Source: an uncultured Clostridia bacterium
GTDB taxonomy: Bacteria > Bacillota > Clostridia > TANB77 > CAG-508
NCBI GenBank assembly: GCA_944388755.1
Contig: CALXJY010000007.1
Span: 1-50,023 of the forward strand
DNA length: 50,023 nt
Reading direction: 5' to 3'
Shown here: in pieces, positions 25,822-35,233 of the stretch
Position numbering within the stretch: position 1 is the stretch's first letter
How the letters are laid out: every line of letters starts with the position of its first letter
The notes under the pieces: generated by a model
Databases searched by the model: none
What the model saw: the letters and a program-made list of their open reading frames with translations, nothing else
What the model was told of the DNA's origin: nothing
Translations under genes and position numbers: made by a program

Positions 25822-26214
25822 TTATTTCTCTTGTTTTTTATTTTTCTTAAATAGCTTTTTTCTTCCGCTATTTTTAACATTTTTTTCACATTGTTTATAC
25901 ATATCTAAATAGTAATTATTTGGTTTAAATACTAATTTTTTGGGTGTTAATATCTCTGATTTAATCCAAGCTACCAAAAATTGTTCTGCTGTCATTCCAT
26001 TGTATTTTACAAATCCTAATAATGCAAAAGGAACTGCACCTGCCATACATAACCACGATACAGTTCCTGTATTATTTAATATTGGTTTGAATATAAAGTA
26101 TATTCCTACTGCTACACCACAAGCAAGTCCTGAACATATAAATTGTCTTAAAGATAAGCCAAAAAATATTTTTTCACTATATTGCCTTATTTCTTTATTT
26201 ATCTTAACTTCCAT
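25822..26214 (-). CDS. PrgI-family conjugation protein (VirB3-like)
   Basis: 130 residues, complete. KEIRQYSEKIFFGLSLRQFICSG and two adjacent membrane segments, then NGMTAEQFLVAWIKSEILTPKKLVF, the typical PrgI ending before VirB4. It is thought to form part of the inner channel. Start ATG 26214. No CGG site; one AGC GGA near the end carries the triplet out of frame without a break. Confidence 0.9.
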   Translation of the reverse strand: MEVKINKEIRQYSEKIFFGLSLRQFICSGLACGVAVGIYFIFKPILNNTGTVSWLCMAGAVPFALLGFVKYNGMTAEQFLVAWIKSEILTPKKLVFKPNNYYLDMYKQCEKNVKNSGRKKLFKKNKKQEK

Positions 26215-26234
26215 AATTAACTATCTCTCCTTTC

Positions 26235-27074
26235 CTATAATCCCATCATTTCACGAACTACTCTATCACTCATTTTTACTGTTCCAACTAATACTAACAT
26301 ATTAAAAACAAGTTCCCCTATATAGCTCCATACTTGTGTTGTAGCAGGTAAACTTGTATTAACTGCTGGTGGGTTTGAAGCAAACAATGAAAAAATTATG
26401 CAAGCAAGTACAATTATTGCTCCCTCCATACATACTGAAACATAGGATTTTATAAAACTTTTCCCAACATTTTGTGATGGCTCTCCTGCAAACGCTGATA
26501 AAGGAATTGGTGCTATTGCTGTATATAAATAGAGTTTGAAGAATCTTCCATATACTGTCATTATCATTACAAACGAAAGAACTGTTACAAGTAATCCTCC
26601 GTATTAGTGTAACTGCCCATAAAGGTATGCTCTCGAAAAATCCGACAACTCTCTATCGTTGTTATTAGTTCTTGTGGTAATACTGTATTACTACTTTCTC
26701 CAAAACCTGCTGAAGTCATAATCGTTGATATTATTCCTTGTACTATTTCAAATATTGCTAGCATTAAATCTAATCCATAAACAACTATTGTATATGCTAT
26801 TGCAAAACGTAAAAATAGTTTAAAAGCGTGTTCTGGCTTTTTTACCTCTGAAAATGAATTACAAGTTTTAATAACACCTACTAAAAAGAAAATAACAAGT
26901 AATGCCAAACCGTATTGCTTGCAATGCACCGTGTATATTTACAATTACTTCCCAAATACCTCCACCTTTAAAGTTTTCTGGTGTTTGCGTTACTAATTGC
27001 CATATTTCACTTAATTTTCCATTCCAAGTATCTATTGCATTTTGTAGGTTTCCTACAATCCAATTATCGCTCAA
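26235..27074 (-). CDS. VirB6/TrbL-like polytopic channel protein (three CGG shift sites)
   Basis: The polytopic membrane part of the secretion channel. The frame starts at 27074 and is broken by CGG at 26910-26912, 26642-26644 and 26599-26601. Skipping one C each time gives IHGALQAI-GLALLVIFF, IESC-GFFESIPLWAVTLI and GGLLVTVLSFVMIM, a continuous hydrophobic protein of 278 residues ending at 26235. The C-terminal part keeps YGRFFKLYLYTAIAPIPLSAF and SVCMEGAIIVLA, typical of this family in CTns. Uncorrected, only the N-terminal soluble segment and the start of the first helix would be made. The three shifts together restore the original frame. Confidence 0.88.
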
Positions 27075-27129
27075 AATTTATCGCCTCCTTTTATGAGAAG
27101 GCAATTCTTTATCTGTTTTTCTTAAAAAC

Positions 27130-27445
27130 TTAACCTAATATTAGTTCTAATATTTGTTTCGCAAAAGCTATTATTACACCACCAGCAAGAGTCATAAAAC
27201 CGATTCGCTCTTTGAGATGGGTCGTGTGATTTAATAGCCATACCTATTTGCACAATTCCCCATAACAACAAAATTGCACCTATTGCTCCTATAATTTGAT
27301 ACATAAATTCTTTCAAATTATCTATAACTACTAATGGATTATCTGTTGCAAATACTGTATTATTTCCTACCACCAATACAGTTACAACTGTCATTACCTT
27401 TAGTCCTATACCTAATAATCTTTTTTTATTTAATTTATTTTTCAT
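27130..27445 (-). CDS. Maff2-like small membrane protein (one CGG shift site)
   Basis: Small conserved membrane component of Tn1549-type channels. I start it at ATG 27445 (KNKLNKKRLLGIGLK), giving a signal-like hydrophobic N-terminus ending TVFA; the longer frame to 27484 includes a weak hairpin. After SHDPSQRAN the frame meets CGG at 27200-27202. Skipping the C gives GFMTLAGGVIIAFAKQILEL, the expected second helix, ending at 27130. Corrected length 104 residues. Without the shift the tail is a Cys- and Trp-rich string with no membrane helix. Confidence 0.82.
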
Positions 27446-27496
27446 TTTCAAAAACCTCTCTTTCTGAGAGAGATTTCTTCTCATAATGTTTTCTTT

Positions 27497-29299
27497 TTAA
27501 TTATCTTGTTTTTCCAATAAATAATTATCTATTTCTTCATCAATTAAAATTTCATCTGCTATATCTTGATACTTTTTGTCTTTAATACCCTTTACATTGG
27601 TATCTATTGATATAGTTGCTACGGAATTTTCAGTTTTTCCGTGAATATAAGGTTTATAGCCTCCATCTTCTGTTAGTTTAATATTAGGGTGTTTAAAAGT
27701 ATTGTATTTTTTATCTATTATTGGTCTTTCTCCACGAATAAATAGTAAAGCATATTGGTTATCGAGCATTCTAACTTCATCAGGTGTCATTAGTTCTCTT
27801 CCTGCAATTTGATAATTCGTTGAGTAACTTCCACTATGTCCAGTTGATTTTCCATAAGTATTTGTATCTATTGTTTCTTTTCCTAGAAGTTCACTAATAT
27901 ATTTGTGTGTTGATTGCTCATTTCCACCTAAATATAAAAGTTCATCACAATTTCCGTACAATGCTTTCCCATTGTTTTTCAAACAGTGTCTTAAGTTGTG
28001 CGAGATTTTGTAGTATAATACTTACTGAAATTCCGTCTTGAACGCATAGTAGCAAGTATCTTATCAAAGTCATCTGGCAGGCTTACATTTGCAAATTCAT
28101 CCATTATAAAATGCACATTTACAGGTAATGCACCTTTATATTTATGGTCTGCAACATAAAATAGTTGTTGAAATAATTGTGTATATAACATTGATACAAT
28201 AAAATTAAAAGATGTGTCATTATCTGGTATTAAAGCAAATAATGCTACTTTCTTTTCTCCTATACTGCCTAAATCTAGTTCATCATCCATTGTTAAATTT
28301 GCTAAATCTTTTAAATTAAACTTTTCTAACCTAGACGCAAGTGTTACTTGAATTGATTTTAGTGTTTTTGCAGAGCCTGAGTGATAACTTCTATAATATT
28401 TCAATGCTATATGCTGTGGATTTATTTCTTCTATCATATTGAATAAAGTATCTAATGGACTTTCATATTCGTCATCATCTTCTTTTACATCTCCTGCCCT
28501 CAATAGTTCCAATACCATATCAAAATTTTGCTCATACTCTGGTGCTTCATATTTTAATAGGAAGATTAAAGACATCAGTAACATTGACGCTGCAGTATCC
28601 CAGAATGGGTCATTACTTTGACTTCCGTTTTGGTGTTGTACTTTTAAATAAGTTTGTAACAAGTTTTTGAATATCATTATCAGTTTCTAAATATGCAAAT
28701 GGGTTATATCCAAAACTTAAATTCATATTGATTAAATCTAATATTCTTACTTCAAATCCATTTTGTTCTAGCATAAATCCTGTGTCTCGCAAAATTTCTG
28801 CTTTTGGGTCTAATATAATGTATGAATTATTTGAGGCTTGTAATAAGTTTGGTTTTGCATAAAACAATGTTTTTCCTGCTCCACTACCACCAATTACTAA
28901 TGTATTAAGATTTCTTCTGTGTTTTTTAGCATTTAAACCTAATCTTACATCTTGAGTTAGAATTCTATTTTCACTTTCTGGCATTTGTTTATATTTTTTA
29001 TTGATTTCTTTTGTATTTCCCCATTTTGCCGAGCCGTGTTCCTTTCCTTTTTTATAGTTTTTCCTTGTTGAAAAATATGCTCCTATTCCTATTAAATAAG
29101 AAAGCAAAAAAATAAGAACAGTTTTTATACTATTCTCGCAAATTTCTATATTAAATGGATTTTGTAATTTCTTTGGTAATTGATTTATTATTGTAGCAAG
29201 TCCACCACTTGTTAGTGGTGCAATTAAAAGTGCTAACCAAATAACTGCTATAATTCCAATAATAGATAATATTATATAAATTCTATTATCTTGTTTCAT
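27497..29299 (-). CDS. traG: TraG/VirD4-type coupling protein (three CGG shift sites)
   Basis: Links the relaxosome to the channel and powers DNA transfer. Two N-terminal membrane segments, Walker A GGSGAGKT at residues 137-144, Walker B YIILDPKAE, and a second conserved box FIMDEFANV. In-frame CGG at 28625-28627, 28033-28035 and 27954-27956. Skipping each C gives TTPK-GSQSNDPFWDTAAS, TMRSR-GISVSIILQNLAQLK and WESIV-GNCDELLYLGGNEQ, exactly the well-known family sequence. Total 599 residues, the normal size. Without shifting, translation stops 65 codons before the FWDTAAS part is complete. Overlaps the 68-residue gene upstream by 14 bases. Confidence 0.94.
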
Positions 29300-29492
29300 T
29301 TCTTGCCTCTTTTCTTTTGAAAATACCCTTTTTTTGTTTAGATGGTGCTTTTATAATTTTTACTATAACCTTATCAATTAAATCTGTTTCTTTTTCTTGC
29401 TCTCGCATTTCATTCTTCATATTGATTAGTGAATTTAAAATGATTGCATAGGCAACTCTATCCACTTCCATAACTTTTTTATCATCTTCCAT
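29286..29492 (-). CDS. Small transfer-operon protein
   Basis: 68 residues, acidic then basic, with VDRVAYAIILNSLINMKNEM forming one helix and a Lys-rich end. It overlaps the start of the coupling protein gene by 14 bases, so the two are translationally coupled. A small gene in this place is usual in CTns. I know no function. Confidence 0.65.
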   Translation of the reverse strand: MEDDKKVMEVDRVAYAIILNSLINMKNEMREQEKETDLIDKVIVKIIKAPSKQKKGIFKRKEARNETR

Positions 29493-29500
29493 AGAAATTC

Positions 29501-30382
29501 CTACCTTTCATATTCTCTATTTGCTTTTGCTCTGTTATTCATTCCTAGTGTTCTATCCATTCCCTCTGTCAATATTTCAAAACATTCTGCTCCTTTTCCT
29601 AATTCTTGCTTAATTTCTTGTGGTGTCATTGCTTGTAATGAATCTGGTATCTTATCAAAATTAAAATTGTTTGTTGGCATTCCATATCTTTTACTTACCA
29701 TATATGAAACACTTTCATTTTCAAATGTATTTAATTCTGAATCTGCAAAAGTTAGCATATGAATACTTGCAATTTCTCTTACTAAACCTTGTATTATAGA
29801 ATTTATTTCTGAATTTTCTGTAACTTCTATTACTCTATTTTTAACATTAAAGTTTGCAACTTTGTTATTAGGGACATTTGGTACAATTTGAACTTCTACT
29901 GGTGACATAGAAAGCACAGCTTTTAATATCTGCTCATTTGTATATGGCAATGTATTTAATTGTCTGCTTACTCTCATATCCGAAATATCATAAACTCTTT
30001 TTGGGTCATAGCCTTGTGCTTCTGTTCCATCTTCTCTTGTATAAATATTTCCTTGCTCTAATATAATTATTTTATTTGGTTTGCCTGCAAAACTAATTTT
30101 TTCTTTTTTCCAAGTTTTCACATCTTTTAGTTGTGTTGCTTTTGGATTTTGTGCTGTTACAAGTAAAGCATTTCCTACCGAATAAGTTGGAAAATTGCTT
30201 TGCACATCTAAATAAGTTTGATATAGTTTGCTATCTTCTGTTATTTTTATTGCCATCTCATCTTGTGTTTGATATGCCCATTGTCTTTCAGTATTTTTTT
30301 CTTCTGCCCATTTACCGACATCAAATTCTTCTTTTTGCACATTATTAACTGCACTTTTTAGAATATCATTTATCATACTCAT
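29501..30382 (-). CDS. ArdC/LtrC-like protein, protease motif degenerate
   Basis: 293 residues. The N-terminal half resembles the ssDNA-binding domain of ArdC antirestriction proteins (YSVGNALLVTAQNPKATQLKDV, TWKKEKISFAGKPNKIIIL). The C-terminal half should be a gluzincin-like domain, but the place of HExxH reads REIASIH (about residues 205-212), so catalysis is unlikely while the fold may persist. It could protect transferred DNA in the recipient. Position between PcfB and TraG is standard. Start ATG 30382. Confidence 0.72.
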   Translation of the reverse strand: MSMINDILKSAVNNVQKEEFDVGKWAEEKNTERQWAYQTQDEMAIKITEDSKLYQTYLDVQSNFPTYSVGNALLVTAQNPKATQLKDVKTWKKEKISFAGKPNKIIILEQGNIYTREDGTEAQGYDPKRVYDISDMRVSRQLNTLPYTNEQILKAVLSMSPVEVQIVPNVPNNKVANFNVKNRVIEVTENSEINSIIQGLVREIASIHMLTFADSELNTFENESVSYMVSKRYGMPTNNFNFDKIPDSLQAMTPQEIKQELGKGAECFEILTEGMDRTLGMNNRAKANREYER

Positions 30383-30385
30383 AAA

Positions 30386-31198
30386 TTATTTGCTCCTTTC
30401 CTTTTTTCTACTTTTCTTCTTTGGTTGCGTGTGCTTTGTTTCTTGTATTTCTTCTTGTTTTGGTGTTTCTTTTATTTCTTCTTTTGCCTTTAGCTTTTCT
30501 TTTTCTTCGTTTTCCTTTTTTATTGTATCTAATTTTTCTCTTATGGATGGTTTTTCTTCTTTTTTAGTCCCTTCCATTTTTGCGTTCATTTTCGATGAAT
30601 TCTCTGATTGAATTTCTTTCTCCGTATTTGGAATGTTACTGGGATTGGTATTCTCATTCTCCTCCTTGATATTTTGTTTTTTCAATAATTTATTTAATAA
30701 ATCCTCTGATGTGTTTTTTTCTTGAATTTCTTTTGCAATTTCTGTTTTTTCTTTTCCTGTTGGCATTGTTTTTTCTATCTCTGCTTTTTCTAATGCTGTT
30801 TCAATTTTTGTTTGGTCTACTGTTGTTAGTTTGAATCTTTCTACTATTCTATTTACTCTTACAGCGTCTTCTTCTTTTACTAAAATATCAATATTTCCAT
30901 CTTTACTTATTTCACTTTTCTTACCTAATGCCGTATATAAAACGCCATATCTTTTAGCTTGCTTTTTAAAATCTTGATAATCATCTTTTTTTATTGTAAA
31001 TATTCTTAAATTGCTATTACTTTTTAACATATTATTAAGTCTAGTTTGACCTTTTGTTTTTGTAGATTTTTCTTTAGATAATGCAACTAGCATTACTGCC
31101 ATTTCTTTTGCCATACTTCCTGTTAGTCTTGCAACAACTTCAAATCCTTCTAAACTTAATCTTACAATTTCTTCTGCACTATCACTTGACGCACTCAT
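30386..31198 (-). CDS. PcfB-family (DUF3801) relaxosome accessory protein
   Basis: 270 residues from ATG 31198 behind GGAGAGG; the open frame to 31240 overlaps the relaxase and is not used. The N-terminal 150 residues are the DUF3801 domain (EEIVRLSLEGFEVVARLTGSMA, LRIFTIKKDDYQDFKKQAK, YGVLYTALGKK). The rest is a long, charged, disordered tail with many Lys-Glu repeats. PcfB-type proteins bridge relaxase and coupling protein. The gene overlaps the relaxase end by 17 bases. Confidence 0.88.
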   Translation of the reverse strand: MSASSDSAEEIVRLSLEGFEVVARLTGSMAKEMAVMLVALSKEKSTKTKGQTRLNNMLKSNSNLRIFTIKKDDYQDFKKQAKRYGVLYTALGKKSEISKDGNIDILVKEEDAVRVNRIVERFKLTTVDQTKIETALEKAEIEKTMPTGKEKTEIAKEIQEKNTSEDLLNKLLKKQNIKEENENTNPSNIPNTEKEIQSENSSKMNAKMEGTKKEEKPSIREKLDTIKKENEEKEKLKAKEEIKETPKQEEIQETKHTQPKKKSRKKERSK

Positions 31199-32525
31199 AG
31201 TCTTTCCTCTCCTTTCCTTTTTGTATCTCTTTTTCTTCATTTAATTCTTTGATGTTTTCTTTTATCTTTGGTATCCTTTCTTCAATTTCTTTGCACTTTT
31301 TGACCTCCTTTTTTAGATATTGAATTTTTCCTGCAATTAAAGAGAGTTTATCGTAATTTTCTTGTTTTTCTTCTTTCTTCAGTTTGGTATTTTGATAGTA
31401 TAATTTATCTCGTTCTTCTTCGAGATTTTTTAGTTCTCCTTGTAATGTTTCTATATATGAATAAAGCTCTTTTGTAGTTTTGATATCCTTACTACATAAA
31501 AGCCTTGCTTCCTCTGATATTCTTTCCATTTTTTGCACATCAGCCTTAATTGAAATTGGTGTTTTCTTTTTCTTTTCTGTTTTTGGATATATTTTTAATA
31601 AGTAACAATAATATAGATATAATGCTTTTATTCCTGTTGCCTTTTTTCTATTTCTTATTTTTAATTTACTTCTATATATTTTCTTTGAACGCATTTCTGG
31701 AAATGGCAATTTTACAGCTTTCTCTGTTCTAATTCTTGACTTAATTTTATCTATTGCATAGTCATCTCCAAATGCTCTTGATATTCTTATATTTTTCTTG
31801 TATGGCTCTTTTCTAATACTTAATTTTCCTGCTCTATAAATTAGTTCATAATCCATTGCTTTTAATAGATTTTCAAATTCCCTATAAGTATTTGATTGTG
31901 TGATTGCATAATCTATATCTTGTTTTGCTTGTGTATGATAATTAGATTTTTTGATATAGTTTTTATAAAATAATGTATAATCCACATTATATTTTCCAGT
32001 AGGCTTTTCTTTTAGAACTGACAATCCATATTCTCTGCATAAATTATCTGATGTTTGCCTCATTAAAGCATAAGTTTCTAGCTTGTTATAATATTTTAAT
32101 CCATCAACAAATGATACTGAATTTAATAAAAAATGATTGTGTATATGGTTTGTATTCAAGTGAGTTGTTACTACTACTTGAAATCTATCTCCCCATAATT
32201 CTTCTGCAAGTTTTATACCAATCTTATGTGCTAACTCTGGTGTTACTTCGCCTTCACAAAATGATTGAAATGCGTGATAACCTAAAATACCATCTTCTTT
32301 ATCAAATAACCTTTTTGTTTCCATCATTTCTTGTACGATATTATCTTCACTACAATTTATTGCTGTAACATATAATTGTTTTTCAGTTTTATATGAAGCT
32401 TTCACATATTCTGCTACTTTATGCAAATTATAATAACTACTGCTGTCTGTTTTCTTTTCATTTACTACATAATCAACCACATTATCTAATCTTTTATCTA
32501 TCTTCCAAATTTTTGTTGTTGCCAT
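31182..32525 (-). CDS. mobA: MOBP-type relaxase
   Basis: 447 residues. Nicks oriT and leads the strand into the recipient. The three-histidine motif is THLNTNHIHNHFLLN around residue 120. Catalytic Tyr candidates lie near the N-terminus (SSSYYNLHKVAEYV), and the C-terminal 200 residues are a coiled coil. No CGG site, which contrasts with the other core transfer genes. Start ATG 32525 behind GGAGG; it follows MobC by 14 bases. Confidence 0.92.
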   Translation of the reverse strand: MATTKIWKIDKRLDNVVDYVVNEKKTDSSSYYNLHKVAEYVKASYKTEKQLYVTAINCSEDNIVQEMMETKRLFDKEDGILGYHAFQSFCEGEVTPELAHKIGIKLAEELWGDRFQVVVTTHLNTNHIHNHFLLNSVSFVDGLKYYNKLETYALMRQTSDNLCREYGLSVLKEKPTGKYNVDYTLFYKNYIKKSNYHTQAKQDIDYAITQSNTYREFENLLKAMDYELIYRAGKLSIRKEPYKKNIRISRAFGDDYAIDKIKSRIRTEKAVKLPFPEMRSKKIYRSKLKIRNRKKATGIKALYLYYCYLLKIYPKTEKKKKTPISIKADVQKMERISEEARLLCSKDIKTTKELYSYIETLQGELKNLEEERDKLYYQNTKLKKEEKQENYDKLSLIAGKIQYLKKEVKKCKEIEERIPKIKENIKELNEEKEIQKGKERKDYECVK

Positions 32526-32539
32526 TATATTCCTCCAAA

Positions 32540-32854
32540 CTATTTTATATATTTTTCTGTTATCCTTAATCTTAAATCATCTATTCCTTTTAGAGTCTTT
32601 TCAACTCTTCTAGTATCAAGTTCTTTTGTGTATCTGCTTAAATCTTTTATAGTTTTTATATCTTTTCTAAAATGTAAAAGTTCTTTCATAATTTCATAGA
32701 ATTCTTGTGGTGGCTTTTCTTTTATAGTTGCTCCTGTTATCAATTTTCTTATAACTTGTACTTCTGTTTTTCCTGATAATTTACTCAAATTCTTTAGTGA
32801 ATTATCTTCATCTTCGTCAAACCAAAAATTCTTTTTTATTCTTCTTTTTCTCAT
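32540..32854 (-). CDS. mobC: MobC-like relaxosome protein
   Basis: 104 residues from ATG 32854 behind AAAGGAAAA. RHH-type start (KKNFWFDEDEDNSLKNLSKLSG, TEVQVIRKLITGA), then a helical part with the usual ELLHFRKDIKTIKDLSRY. It helps the relaxase to bind and open oriT, which is placed just upstream (32880-32935). Confidence 0.85.
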   Translation of the reverse strand: MRKRRIKKNFWFDEDEDNSLKNLSKLSGKTEVQVIRKLITGATIKEKPPQEFYEIMKELLHFRKDIKTIKDLSRYTKELDTRRVEKTLKGIDDLRLRITEKYIK

Positions 32855-32879
32855 AACTTTTCCTTTCATTATTTTTATT

Positions 32880-32935
32880 TTTTTAATGGGGATTGGGGCA
32901 TTGCCCCACAAAGTCGAATTTTGACTTGGGAGGAA
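32880..32935. other. Candidate oriT
   Basis: Upstream of mobC, two hairpins occur in tandem: TGGGGCA/TGCCCCA (32894-32900 / 32902-32908, one-base loop) and AAGTC/GACTT (32911-32915 / 32923-32927). It is the most GC-rich spot in the neighbourhood and non-coding. Position and shape fit the origin of transfer of MOBP systems. The nick site cannot be placed. Confidence 0.6.
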
Positions 32936-32949
32936 AAATTCATTGCTTG

Positions 32950-33336
32950 TTAGGATTCTAATTGGTGTATAATTTCATCCATTAGAATACAATGTCCACA
33001 ATTTTCACAAACGATTTCTGTATATTCTCGTGGCAAATCATCCTCTATTTCTTCATCATTTTCCTCTACAATATTTTCATCTGCATTACTTATAAAAAAT
33101 TTATTTTCTCTAATAAAATTTTCATAATCTTTTAAATTTTCTTTTCCATTTTCATCAATAATTTCTTCAATATTTATAAATAAATCTTTCTTATCTTTTG
33201 TATCTTCTGTAAAGAAATTTTTATCTCCTTTTACTGCTTTTTGTAATAATTCAAACATTGCCTCTGAATGATTTTCTGCCCAAAGTTCTATCTCCATTTC
33301 TTTTGTTTTTTTAATTAAAAATTTATATTTTTTCAT
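32950..33336 (-). CDS. Hypothetical protein with C-terminal CxxC..C motif
   Basis: 128 residues. N-terminal beta-rich segment of about 50 residues (KKYKFLIKKTKEMEIELWAEN), a long acidic middle, and CENCGHC near the C-terminus, which may bind a metal with other residues. It follows the primase-like gene with a 14-base overlap. I do not recognise the family. Confidence 0.65.
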   Translation of the reverse strand: MKKYKFLIKKTKEMEIELWAENHSEAMFELLQKAVKGDKNFFTEDTKDKKDLFINIEEIIDENGKENLKDYENFIRENKFFISNADENIVEENDEEIEDDLPREYTEIVCENCGHCILMDEIIHQLES

Positions 33337-34282
33337 AATTATCTCGACCTTTCTTTTTCAATTTTTTTAAACACAAATATTCATTTACATCTTTTCCAAA
33401 CAGTAGTGTGTGATTAAAAACTTTATATTTTTTATTCAATACCTGCTGAAAAAAACTACTTGCATTTCTTCCTGCTAAATCTCTATCTAAATGCAAATGA
33501 ATTTCATTTACATTTGGATTTTTCTCCAAAAATTCTGTTAATGAAACTGGGATTTTTGTTTTTTCTACATCATATTTTGAAGAATAAATCCCTCCTAATG
33601 ACAATAGATTTTCTGCTCTCCAATTTTTATTTTCTAAACTTAAAAGAGTAGCATAAGATAATAAATCTATACTACTCTCAAAAAGATGAACTATATTACT
33701 TTTTTCATCTGCTTTTATTTTAAAAGAATATCTTTTATTACTACCTGTTGCCTCTCTCATAAATCTTTCTTGATTTGTTGCTCTGCAAAAAGCATAGCTT
33801 GGAATATTGTCATTATTATAGCCAATAAATACTACATTATTTGTCTTTTCTTCTTGATAAAGCAATTTATTTTCAATACAATATTTTATAATTTCTTTAT
33901 CAATTTCTCGTGATAATAAATAATTTATTGCCCTATCATTATTTATTGCTTTTACTGGTATTTTTAAATGTTTTTCTTTGTTTTTTTCCTGCTGTTCATA
34001 CTTAACTGGTGTTTGTGTTCTTATATTTCCTAAGACAGTTTGAACTGCATTTATAAAAGTAAAATTTCTTACTTTCATTAAATAATCTATTGCACTTTTT
34101 CCACCTACCCCTTTTGTAAACCAATACCATAATCCATTGCTAATTTTTAAACTATCGTGTGATTTTGTTGTATATGTATTTCTACATACCTCTACTAATT
34201 CGTATGGCTCATAATTTTTTAAATAAGTGAGTAGGTCTATTTGTCTTGCCTCTGCAACTATTTCTGGTGGTATATATGGCAT
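33323..34282 (-). CDS. DUF3991/toprim primase-like protein
   Basis: 319 residues. Start of the DnaG-type fold: IPPEIVAEARQIDLLTYLKNYEP, then GLWYWFTKGVGGKSAIDYLMKV (DUF3991). The C-terminal toprim part has VHLFESSIDLLSYATLL (the conserved E) and NEIHLHLDRDLAGRNA (DxD-like). It probably primes or processes DNA during transfer. Standard in Tn1549-type elements. Start ATG 34282. Confidence 0.88.
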   Translation of the reverse strand: MPYIPPEIVAEARQIDLLTYLKNYEPYELVEVCRNTYTTKSHDSLKISNGLWYWFTKGVGGKSAIDYLMKVRNFTFINAVQTVLGNIRTQTPVKYEQQEKNKEKHLKIPVKAINNDRAINYLLSREIDKEIIKYCIENKLLYQEEKTNNVVFIGYNNDNIPSYAFCRATNQERFMREATGSNKRYSFKIKADEKSNIVHLFESSIDLLSYATLLSLENKNWRAENLLSLGGIYSSKYDVEKTKIPVSLTEFLEKNPNVNEIHLHLDRDLAGRNASSFFQQVLNKKYKVFNHTLLFGKDVNEYLCLKKLKKKGRDNYEKI

Positions 34283-34310
34283 TTTTCACACCTACCTTTC
34301 CATTTGTTTT

Positions 34311-34655
34311 TTAATCATTATATGGTAATATATTTTTTTCCATATACTTTCTATATAAATCTTCTGAATTATAATAGCTTTTTTCTTGTGAATAGTATTC
34401 ATTATTTGAATCAGCATATTTTTTCATTGTTTCTTTTTGGATTCGATTTATTCTTTTTTCCTCTCGAATTTTCTTACAATTCTCTATATCTAATTCTTGT
34501 AATTCTAATTTTAATCTTGCTGACGCATTTTTATATTTCTTTATTTCTAATTTTTTCTTTTTATATTTTAGCTCCAACTCTTCTAATTCTTTATTTGCAT
34601 TAGCAATTTTTGTATCTATTTTTCCAATTTTTTCTCTTATTTCTGCTCTTTGCAT
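34311..34655 (-). CDS. Coiled-coil protein
   Basis: 114 residues from ATG 34655, eight bases after AAGGAAG; the open frame to 34685 lies across a terminator stem. Almost all coiled coil (KIDTKIANANKELEELELKY), then YYSQEKSYYNSEDLYRKYM at the end. Conserved-looking position beside the primase gene; function unknown. Confidence 0.65.
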   Translation of the reverse strand: MQRAEIREKIGKIDTKIANANKELEELELKYKKKKLEIKKYKNASARLKLELQELDIENCKKIREEKRINRIQKETMKKYADSNNEYYSQEKSYYNSEDLYRKYMEKNILPYND

Positions 34656-34683
34656 AATCGACACTTCCTTTCTTTTCAAGCAC

Positions 34684-34712
34684 AAAAAAGAAGCTGATGA
34701 TAATCAACTTCT
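34684..34712 (-). terminator. Leader terminator before the coiled-coil gene
   Basis: On the minus RNA, AGAAGUUGAU / AUCAGCUUCU (arms at 34703-34712 / 34689-34698, one G-U) with a 4-base loop and U6 run. It separates the small cargo pair at 34.8-36.1 kb from the primase operon. Confidence 0.75.
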
Positions 34713-34777
34713 AAATTGTTTTAATATTCAATTATTTTGATAACTTATAATCAATAAAATTATTTTTTATAGCATTT

Positions 34778-35233
34778 TTATCTCTTTATATTTAATAGTT
34801 TTAGAATAAAATTTTTAAATCTTGTAAAATAGTTTTCCTTATATTCAGTCAGAAAAGTATCTTTTTCTTGTGTATTACTCTTCTCAATACTCTCTGATTT
34901 ATCACGCTTTTTGAATAAATCTTTATTAGCATAACTTTTTTGTTTTTGTTCTTCAATTTTTTGTTCATTTAATCTATGCAATTGTTCAATAAAACTTTTT
35001 TGTTTCTCATCTAATAAATATTCCATATTCAAGTAAGATAAAAAAGCTATGGTATCTCGGTTTAACCCTTGTTCTTTTAAACTTTTTGTTTCATCATAGT
35101 GCCAAATATAGTTTATATCTTTATTTTCTTTAATCAGTTTTCTTATATCTTCTGGTATTTTTTCTAAATCTTCTTTAGATAAATACTTTAATACTTCATC
35201 AACTTCAACTAATCTTTTGTTATAATCAGACAT
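34778..35233 (-). CDS. Small cargo protein, YNPDNLF family, copy D
   Basis: 151 residues, the most divergent of the four: IPEDIRKLIKEN, SLKEQGLNRDTI, LNMEYLLDEKQ, then SYANKDLFKKRDK and YKENYFTRFKNFILKLL in place of the motif. Its ATG shares one base with the stop of the upstream gene (35233), so the pair is coupled. As in the main cargo operon, a 150-residue gene is joined to a larger protein that ends in the ITP..I tag. Confidence 0.7.
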   Translation of the reverse strand: MSDYNKRLVEVDEVLKYLSKEDLEKIPEDIRKLIKENKDINYIWHYDETKSLKEQGLNRDTIAFLSYLNMEYLLDEKQKSFIEQLHRLNEQKIEEQKQKSYANKDLFKKRDKSESIEKSNTQEKDTFLTEYKENYFTRFKNFILKLLNIKR

